Assembly (NCBI GenBank): GCA_005223375.1
Contig: RXOD01004920.1
Coordinates: 1-17,184, forward strand
Reading direction: 5' to 3'
DNA length: 17,184 nucleotides
Origin: Amoebophrya sp. AT5.2
Lineage: Eukaryota > Sar > Dinophyceae > Syndiniales > Amoebophryaceae
The notes under the pieces are model-generated. The model was not told where the DNA came from. It was given only the letters and a program-made list of their open reading frames with translations, and did no database searches. This document shows positions 9,235 through 17,184 of the stretch, in pieces. The stretch's first letter is position 1. The number at the start of each line of letters is the position of its first letter. Made by a program: the position numbers and the translations under genes.

Positions 9235-10730
9235 GCTGGTCGATGGATGCATGAATTTTGCTTTTGAGTAGTACAACTTACATTGAGACAGACCGATGAA
9301 AGAGCGAACGGACGGGGAACAGAAACAGACTATTACGGATGAACAGTTGAGAAGGTATGGAGGAGTTCTGGAAAATGATGCTCCTTTTTGTGTGAATTTG
9401 CTACGATACGAGGTATGAGCGATTTTCGAACCAAGTACGAAGAAACTTTCAATAAGACGAAGAAACTTTTATACAGATACAACAGAGGATCTTTTTTTTT
9501 TCTGTATGTGTAGCCAGACGAGATACGAATGTTACGGCTGCAGTGAAGAATTTTCTGAATAAAAACTCTGAGATTTGAAGAAGAAATTATCCAACCGCAA
9601 AAGGAAAAATGAAAAGGTACGCGCAGCTCGGAAGACGAACGAGATACAAGTACTTGTTTTTACAATAAAAGAAGTAAAGATCGGAAAAAACAATAGAAAA
9701 ACAAAAAGACGTACTTCCTTGCGATGCGGACCCCACGCTGTATACCGAAATACACTGGAGATGACCCCTCTAGGTGTAATTTGAAGACATTTCATAAAAA
9801 GCGGAAGGATCACGGCCTCCCAAGTCAGCATCCCGCCGTGCATATCTGCTACAAAACCTTGACACATTTTTGTAGCGTACTAAAAAGATGAACCTAAAAG
9901 AAAAAGCAAGAGAAGAAATCTTTGTTGCAGCGCTGCGTGCTCGAGGGGGTCCCAACGGATGTTCTTTGGTGAAGCGACAGCATTTGATGTTGTTCTTTCT
10001 GGCTTTCAAAAAGCACGGCCGTTCGTTGTGGCAGTGATTGATCCCGTTGCCTGCTCTGGCAACATCGGGTTGCTTTGCATCGTGCCGGTTAATGTAGGTA
10101 GTTGAGTGTTTTTCGTGGTCTCAAAATTCGTGACGCTCAGTTCTGCTCGTGGTTTGCGGGCTTGATGTGTTTTTCTTTTCGATCCACCTGCACTAGCCGT
10201 TGGTTTTACTATTAATTTTAGTATTAATTTAGTTGTTAGCCTTAGCAATAGCATGTGCATCAGGTTCGGAATCGCGCGACAGCAGTTGAAAGTAAATTCG
10301 AGCTTCATTATTTCGCGCTCTTAGCTCCTGATAGAGTTAGAGTCCCCCGTTCGGGTTGCGGCCGGGAGGTACTTGTCACTGCATACGCCATACGAAGACG
10401 CTTTGACTATCGGAATTTTTATTCCTACTTCGCCGGGGGAAAAAAAACGGGCCCCCGCCCAAACGCCGAGCGACGTCGCCGGCGCCAAAACTTTCTCGTA
10501 AGGGCGGAGGACAATTATAACTCCGCAACAACCTCCCGAAGCGGCCGACCGACGGGTGGCGTCGATTCGCGCTCTGCGACGCAAGAATGCCGTCGATCGT
10601 TCGCGCCATCTAAAGAATGCTGCTACGCCTACGCCTACGTTGTCGTTGGGCCAAATAGGAGAGAAATTCTGTCAACACCAGGTCGCGCGCCCTGAGTCCG
10701 CAGACGCCCTCCGTCGAGTCACCGGACGCG
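9235..10730. other. Spacer upstream of the glycosyltransferase gene
   Basis: This stretch is A/T-rich with only noise-like open frames on both strands. A T-tract and acceptor-like AG at about 9491-9513 and a ggag|gtactt donor-like site near 10370 could mark untranslated leader exons of the downstream gene. A 13-nt direct repeat (acgaagaaacttt) lies at 9437-9449 and 9457-9469. Confidence 0.4.
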
Positions 10731-13700
10731 ATGTCGGTTGGCATTTGTACTTCCAGCTCCGGCTCCCCAGGCTGCAGGGGACGAACGAGCGCCTTTGCCT
10801 TCGCTACACTCGTGCGATTTCTCCTGACCGGCGCCATTTTTCCCGGGTCGCTCGACACTTCTTGGCTTGTTCCGGAGGTTTCAACTTCGCCATTCCACTC
10901 TGCATCTGCTCCTGGCGTGCTAGAAGGGTCGCGGCACCGGTGCCGGTCGCTTACCTCCCGCGGCCGGTCATCCGAGCGCAATGGTGGGCTGGTCTTCGCC
11001 GAAGCGGTGTTCATCGACTACGACTGCGCGTTCGGGAGTTACACGTACGACTGGAGCAAGATTTACGACGAGATCATGAAGGACTTTTTGGGTAGCGGGC
11101 GGCAGTCGATGGAGATTCCTACGTTTGTGTCCCAGAACGTGGTTGCTTTGCTGGACAAGGGCAAGCGGGAGTGTCCTCTGGGCGCCATGCAGATCGCGAT
11201 CATGTTTTACTACTACACGCTGCGGGACTACGAGGTGAGTCTGATGAAGATGGTGGCCGGCATTCGCCGCGAGCTGCTGCGCTTCGTGTCCCTGGCCACG
11301 AGCAAGGGTGGCAGCTTCAACCTCGACGCCGAGATCGCGAAAATCAAAGCCGCCTCCTCCCCCGATCAGGGGGAGGAGGGGGTCCTCAGGGCGGGCCTTG
11401 CCTCGGACCTGCGGCTGCCGGACGAGAACTTGCTGAACGCCATTCTGCTCCCCGAGTTCGAGCCGCGGATCGAGATTACGAAAACCGTGATGGCGGAAGT
11501 GCCGGACGGCGTCGACAATACCGCGGCGAAGGGGCTCGGGAAGTCGAAAACTACATCGGCAGAAATTGTAAATAATGCGCTCAGGGAAATGGAAATGGAC
11601 ACGGAGGGAGGTTCGTCAAGTGCGGGCGCCACGACCGTCACGACGGCGCAAAAACACCTCCAGTTCCAGATGGCGAACGGGACCGTGGTGAGCGTACTGA
11701 GCCCGGACGTGTGGCGGGCGGGGTTGAAAGAGCTGGGCCGCGAACCGCGGGAGCGCGAGCTTTACCTCGACGCTGTGTCTCTGATGATGCAGTACTTCCA
11801 AGGCCGCAACGGCAGTCGGTGGGAGGACTTTGCCGACGACGTCGCGCGCTACGTCGGCGTTCCGCCAGACCCTCACGACGGCGCGGGGGGAGGTACAACT
11901 TCTAAGACTGCTGGGGCGGGAGCGGGAGGTAACGGGGCCCCCGCTCCCGAGCAGGGGAACGTGGTGCTGAAGCTGTTCTACTACTTGGCGATGACGCTGG
12001 ATCGGTTCTTTGATGTTGTGAACGCGGCGGACAGCCAGCTGAAGCCGACCACCCTGAAAGAGCGGCTGCGCATCCTCACCTTGATCCTGCAGGAGCTGCC
12101 CAACGTGGACGCAAGAAGAAGTGAGGACTTCGGGCGGCGCAGGAGCCTCCTCGAGAACGTGTTCGTGCACAGCCGGGCGTCGATGCGGGACAAGGCGAAG
12201 ACGGACACGGGCATCAAGCTGCGGTACGCGCTGCGCGGGGAGAGTGGGCGGGCGATGCGCGGCTCGAATTACGAGATCGGAATGCAAATGCAGGAGCCGG
12301 AGCTGGCGTTTATCGATAGTGAGTTCGAGTGGCTGCTGAACGAAGAGATTCTGTCGCACGAGGGCTCGCTCGACCCGCAGGAGATGGAGTGGGTGGAAGT
12401 GGACACGAGCAGTCACATCAAGGCGCCGCCGCTGGTGTTCCGGCGGCTGTACCCCAACGTCAACCAAAATTTCGACCACGAGGCCGGGCTGCAGGCGGAA
12501 GCCCAAAAAGCAGAGAAGCTCGGCGACATCTCGCACAACCACCTGTCGTACGCGCTGCGCTGGCTGGGCAACGGCTTTTTGAAGGAGATGGCGAATTCGC
12601 ACCCGCTGATCGCGCAGTGCATCCGCGAAATCTCGTATTACAGCGACCTGGTGCAGGTGATGCTGCAGCAGTACAGCGTGACCATCCTCGCGGAGTCGCG
12701 GTGGCCCATCTTCGAGGCGCTCACGCTGCACCAGTGGCAGCACGGGGTCTCGAAGGAGTACCTCTGCACGGAGGCAGGAAAATCCAAGGGGCTGCTGCCC
12801 TGGGACAGCGTGCGCATCAAGCTGGGGGAGTGGAGCCAGGTGAAGTCGCTGAAGATACAGTACCCAATGAACGACGAGATTGACGAGATCAACTTAGAGC
12901 TGGAACGGTACACGGCGGAGGTGGTGCAGGCGACCCTCGGCAGTAAGTCCATGCACGCCCAGAGCGAGGTGGAGTGCCCCCTGGCGCTGATGCTGGTGGC
13001 GTGCATCGAGATCTCGTCGGCGGCGAACCGGTACTCCGAGTACGTGCCGAACTTCGAGGCGCCGGTGAACATGATGTTCGAAACGCTGAACTGGCAGCGG
13101 ATCTCCGCGGCGGGGTGGCCCATATGGCAGACGCTGGTTTACTACAGCGACATAAACAAGGGGGAGTTTCTGTTCTCGCCGGACAAAAAGTACTCGCGGA
13201 AGTTTTTGGACCTGGACCTGCGCGACAACGAACTGAACCTGTACGACTACGAAAACCACCAGTTCGGAGACCTGGCGGCGCTGCGGCAAGCGCCGTCGCT
13301 GGGCGTGTGGGGCGGCCACGTGCGGGCGATCCTGCTGCGGAAGATGCACGAAAAGGGCTTCCAGCTGCGACCGATCTTCGTCAAAGTGTTGAACGCGATC
13401 GCGGTCGCGCTCGGCTTCGAAAAACTGCTGGAAAGCGACCACTCGACGTCCGCGTCTCCGTCGAAGACGTCCTCGAATAAAGCCGAAGAAAAGGAAGCAG
13501 AACCTCCCGTCGAGCAGCAGTCGCCCTTCTGCGGCAACTTTTTTGACGAGTACTACGTGAAGGCGCTGGAAATGCGCGAGAAGATGCGGGCGGCGGGCGA
13601 GGCCGGGAAGCACGTGGTGGAGACGCTGGACCAGAAGGTCGCCGGCATGGACAAGCTCATCGTCGAGAACATTCTCGCGCGCGACCACGTGAAGCTGCCC

Positions 13701-15715
13701 GGGGTGCGCACCGTCACCGGTTCCCTCACCACGACGCCCGAAGACGGGCGCACCGCCGCCCAGTTGGTGGAGGAGCAAAACGCGGAAAACCCGATTCCCA
13801 TCGTGTTCCGGGAGGAGAACCTGCTTGCCGACAAGGCGGACCTGCTGAACTACTTGTTCCAGAAGGAGTTCGGCATCGAATGCGGCGGTAGCGGGGTGAC
13901 GGAGCGGGGGTGCTTGGAGGAGCGCGGCTGCTGTCTCGCGAGGCCCGACCCGCGGAAGGCGATCGGTGGCAGCGGATCCGGCGGCGAGGACTACAGCCCC
14001 GCGCCCGGTAGCCGGGCGGAGAAGCTGAAGGAGTTCCAGCCAAACCAATCGAAGCAAAACTGGAACCAAGAAGAGGCGCGGTTCGTGGAAGTCAATCTGG
14101 AGGGCGACCTGCGGGGTACGAAGTTTAGCCGAACGACCTTGCCGCAGCCGATGTGCCTGCACCACCCAGGCACGAAGTTGGTGTACCCCTTGAGCCAGGG
14201 CAGACCGCAATACTCGACGCTCGGAGCGGTTTACGAAAAAGAGGTAAGGGGTGTTTATGTTTACTGATGTTTCAAAGCTTAACCGGCTATTAATTTCGTC
14301 CATCCTGCTGACCACACGACGGACACCACCTCGGCTGGTTTTTGCAAGGTGGATTCTCGATTCACGGTGATTTATACATAGCATCAGTTCCCTCCAGCTA
14401 CATGCCTCCTTTGAGTGATCGTTCCATCGCCCGAACTGAAAAACTCCCGACAGCTGGCCGACGGGCGTGCCGGCGTGGATGGCGAGAACAACCGCGCGGT
14501 GACGCGGAGCGGGCGGCGGCTCGTGCTGGTGACTCTGCTATACGGGAAAAACTGGAGCGAGGTGCTGCCCATCATGCTAGGTCGATTGTACGGGCAGCTC
14601 CAACTCACCTACCCGATGGTGGTCGTCAGCGTGGGGGAAACAGCGTACACCACCTGCCTCAAGTTCCAGACCTACGGCCGCATCGGATGCTGGCAGCCGA
14701 AAACAGAGTCGCAGGTCTAGATCTTCGATGGTGGATGATTCTTTCAAAGTGAAACCATTACCATACCAACATTACTAGGAAAGCAAGTACACGAACACGC
14801 TCTCGCTCACGTACATGACCACGAATCAAATCAGGTGCACCGGTTCACGATCATGTTCTTTTTGTTGCAGTTGGGGTTAGAAATCCTGTACTTCGACATG
14901 GACACGTATGCGGTGCAGGATTTCATTACCCCCATCGTGGAGTATGCAGACCGAGGAAACCACGACATACTCTTCCCGCAGCACCCCGACGGCCCCTGCA
15001 TCAACATCGGACTGTACGAATTGTGTCATGTTGCGATTGATGTACCTATCCGAACCGAAGCAGCAGACTAAAAAAATCTAAAACACACCTTCACCACACC
15101 ACAGGTTTTATATTCGGCCGACGATTCTGACGCTGCAGTGGTTCCACGATTTCCTCGAGTGGTACCACTCGTACCCCTACGAAGTCGACCAGCGCGGGCT
15201 CGACGCCATCACTTACGGCAACTCCACCCTGAAAGTGTCGCACCAGCCACGTAGAGTCGACATGGCCATAGCCAGACCATATTGGGTACGTAATAGTAGT
15301 TTTCAACTACTTGTTTCTACTAGTACTTATATCATTAATTTCTACCGTGAACCTGATGAAGACCAGCAGGGGCTGTCTGAAAAGGGAAATGAATCTCCTC
15401 CTCCAGGTGGATAGTCTTCGTACGTACGTGATGATGGCTCCGCGCGGTCCGTGGATGGGCGATCACCACAATGTGAAATTCATCCACTGGTTTTCGCGGA
15501 CGTTCGACGACAAGTGGCCCGAAATCCAAATTGCGTACAACGCCGGGGACCGCGCGGCGGCCGAGGGCTTGTCTCTCAGCCAAGCGCTGAAACTGATCAA
15601 GCGGAACCCGGAACTCGCAGAGTCGAACGAAAACTTCCGGGACGTGAAAATGCTCATCGACGTCATGAACCTGTACAAGGTGGAAAACGTGCCGGAGAAG
15701 CCCAAGTGCTGGTAG
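10731..15715 (+). CDS. Large protein with C-terminal nucleotide-diphospho-sugar transferase domain, five exons
   Basis: Exons are 10731-14243, 14454-14714, 14835-15013, 15105-15285 and 15407-15715; phases 0, 0, 2, 0 keep frame and give about 1480 residues. Residues from about 1180 match the Nucleotid_trans-like glycosyltransferase fold. These include RRLVLVTLLY, VVVSVGETAY, then GLEILYFDMDTYAVQDF with the metal/sugar-nucleotide DxD (Asp1279, Asp1281). NIGLFYIRP is restored exactly by the phase-2 intron, and DQRGLDAI (Asp1346-Gln1347) follows. Such enzymes move a sugar from a nucleotide donor, usually in the Golgi lumen; the acceptor cannot be told. Residues 1-1171 come from one exon and match no family I know; they look mostly helical, with Gly/Ala/Ser-rich linkers near 1040-1120. 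A moderately hydrophobic stretch at about 20-40 could be a membrane anchor. The start is the first ATG in frame, but third-position GC rises only after about 10988, so the N-terminus could differ. Confidence 0.8.
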
Positions 15716-16698
15716 CCGCTACAAGGTGGAACAAAATTTCTGAATCTACGCATGCGGAGCGATTTCGCAATCGATCCGAATCGCCAGAGTAAGTAGGCAA
15801 AAGGACCTACATGTGGGTTCGGTGAATGCGGCTCTCCCAGTCCGGATGTTTTCTTGCTCTCGGTCTCGCAGTCCTACTCCTAGTTTTACCAAAACCATTT
15901 CACTGCTAGGTAGCACTGCACGACAGATACATTGCTAGGTAGCACTGCACGACTGCTAGGTAGCACTGCTAGGTAGCACTGCACGACAGATACATTGTGA
16001 CTTCGCGAAAAGCGCCACGCGCCCAGAGCGCTGCGCGGTACGAATCTAGACTGAAAAAACTGAAAGCAGGATGCGCTATAACATTCTTGCATAAGGAAAA
16101 GGATAACTACATCAACCGCGCTACTTCGTGCGATGTCTCTTTCTCTAGGGGAACACTGCGAATGTAAAAGCAAATGCCAAAGGACAGACACAGAAGCGAA
16201 ATCAAATCTCGGTTTCTCGTTGCGCTGACTCGTGCTTCACTCGTACTACGTGCTTCATTTGCACTTTCGAATTTCGTACCGTCTGCGTCTTTGAATTTCC
16301 GTGAAGACTACACGTTTCGTGCGAGCAAAAGCAATTTTATGCGTCCGTACGTCCGCGGTGGACCTGGCCTCTCCGTCGCGACCACGTTGCTGAAAAAATA
16401 TGATTTCCTCCCACGATAGCAACCTTATACTTTCGCGTAATTCATCAGTGCCTATCAATCAAGAGGTAAGCGTAAGACCGTAATTGCCATCTCCCTTTTA
16501 ATAAGGTCGGACTCGGACCCCACAGCCACACCGCGACCGCAACAAGTAACAACGACCTGCACGACAGCAGTTCGCCCGCGAATTCATAGTGTCAAATAAT
16601 TCAACCACACTTCTGCACCCTCGCTCGCTAATCAACTAAGCTAACAACCGAGCAAAAGCAAGCGTACGTCCTCGACGCGCACCCCGGACTATCGGTCA
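15716..16698. other. Spacer between glycosyltransferase gene and last gene
   Basis: No supported coding sequence. It contains the nested tandem repeat at 15904-15995. From about 16520 to 16660 it is A/C-rich, resembling the leader upstream of gene A, and probably includes the 5' untranslated region of the next gene. Confidence 0.55.
15904..15995 (+). repeat. Nested 29/21/13-nt tandem repeat
   Basis: Four copies of the 13-mer tgctaggtagcac begin at 15904, 15933, 15954 and 15967. Copies 1 and 4 are followed by tgcacgac and agatacat (29 nt), copy 2 by tgcacgac only (21 nt), and copy 3 by nothing (13 nt). The 13-mer contains the inverted repeat tgcta-gg-tagca. Confidence 0.95.
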
Positions 16699-17184
16699 AT
16701 GTGGTCTTCTGCTCCTCCGGCTCCGGCGGAGGTTCTGCTTGCCCGCGCCACCGCCGTGTTCGCCGACGTGATGACGGCTTTTGGTGGTCTCCTGCTCTCG
16801 CTCCAAACGACTTTCCAGCTCCACGTCGTGCCCCGGCTGGAGCAGCTGGTTGCGCTCATCAAGTACTGGTCCGCCCACGTGATCGCCGCGGTTTCGGAGC
16901 TCGCCCGGGACCTGAAGGTCGCGGAAATGATGGGGGCCCTTTCGCAGGCGGTCTCGAGGTCGTTCGCGCAGGCGGAGCAGGTGGTGCTGCGACTGCTGCG
17001 TGACTACTACGCGCCGGCCGCGGCGCACGCGGCCGCGAATGCAGCCGCGGTTGCCGTTTGGGTGCAGCAAAACGTGCTCCCGCCGCTTACCGCCGCCCAG
17101 GAACGGGCACAAGCGCACCTGCTGCACCTGAGCGCGCAAACGCACGCGGCAGTCGGGAAGGTGGACGCCGTCGTGCGGCCGTAC
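16699..17184 (+). CDS. Ala/Leu-rich helical protein, 5' part, unrecognised
   Basis: A frame opens at ATG 16699 and stays open for 162 codons to the window end. The upstream in-frame stop is TAA at 16642 and no other ATG lies between. Third codon positions are strongly G/C, as in the other genes here. The start MWSSAPPAPAEVLLARATAV is Pro/Ala-rich. The rest alternates hydrophobic and polar residues in a way that suggests long amphipathic helices, with an Ala-rich block (about residues 99-112) and AAQERAQAHLLHLSAQTHA near the end. Two Pro-Pro or Pro-containing breaks (near 97 and 122) may separate helices. It is reminiscent of lipid-surface or helical-bundle proteins in composition only; no family is claimed. 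The opposite strand is also open over this stretch, but it would have no good start context. Confidence 0.6.
   Translation, partial: MWSSAPPAPAEVLLARATAVFADVMTAFGGLLLSLQTTFQLHVVPRLEQLVALIKYWSAHVIAAVSELARDLKVAEMMGALSQAVSRSFAQAEQVVLRLLRDYYAPAAAHAAANAAAVAVWVQQNVLPPLTAAQERAQAHLLHLSAQTHAAVGKVDAVVRPY

Noticed and set aside
10255..10695. 146-codon + frame upstream of the glycosyltransferase gene
   Set aside because: It has no motif and a mixed codon pattern, and ends before the large exon in a different frame. At most it contains leader exons.
11616..14384. Two long minus-strand open frames (11616-12743 and 12894-14384) opposite the large glycosyltransferase gene
   Set aside because: They arise because G/C third positions on the + strand remove stop codons on the other strand. 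Their products are low-complexity Arg/Leu/His/Val-rich with no motif, while the + frame joins correctly to the glycosyltransferase exons.
15904..15995. Possible CRISPR array
   Set aside because: Repeat units are directly adjacent with no unique spacers, and the context is eukaryotic.
16696..17145. Minus-strand open frame of 149 codons at the right end
   Set aside because: It mirrors the + strand frame from 16699. The product is Arg/His/Gly-rich without pattern, and the + frame has the better codon pattern and start.

Overview
The window looks like nuclear DNA of a unicellular eukaryote. Genes are broken by short GT-AG introns (about 90-420 nt, one possibly near 890 nt), exons are GC-rich at third codon positions, and introns and spacers are richer in A/T with T-tracts. 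No bacterial features (Shine-Dalgarno sites, operons) and no tRNA or rRNA genes were seen. All recognised genes lie on the + strand. Co-oriented genes plus a diverged sugar-nucleotide glycosyltransferase would suit an alveolate or dinoflagellate-like protist or another alga, but no diagnostic signature such as a dinoflagellate spliced leader was found, so the lineage is open.

Layout. (1) About 101-390: 3' end of a papain-family (C1A) cysteine protease, with the catalytic His and Asn regions visible. (2) 391-1866: spacer ending in an A/C-rich leader. (3) 1867-4109: four-exon gene 'A', a Cys/His-motif protein of about 262 residues. (4) 5048-6740: three-exon gene 'B', about 359 residues, unrecognised, possibly secreted. 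(5) 7208-8085: two-exon gene 'C', about 196 residues, a diverged paralogue of gene A, ending in a polyGln/polyAla tail. (6) 8086-10730: mostly non-coding, with two related Thr/Glu/Cys-rich open segments (near 8484-8720 and 9090-9234) that may be exons of an unresolved gene. (7) 10731-15715: five-exon gene of about 1480 residues. One 3.5 kb exon encodes about 1170 residues of unknown function. Four small exons then encode a nucleotide-diphospho-sugar transferase domain with a DxD motif. (8) 15716-16698: spacer with a nested 29/21/13-nt tandem repeat. (9) 16699 to the end: 5' part of an Ala/Leu-rich helical protein that runs off the window.

The most interesting points are the A/C paralogue pair, which defines a Cys/His motif (SCTxCTHxC, then about 20 residues, then [YW]CxC, then a Trp) that I do not recognise from any named family, and the large uncharacterised N-terminal region fused to the glycosyltransferase. 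Exon joins are inferred from splice consensus, phase, third-position GC content and paralogue comparison. None was tested with transcripts. No shared pathway linking the genes can be argued from sequence alone.
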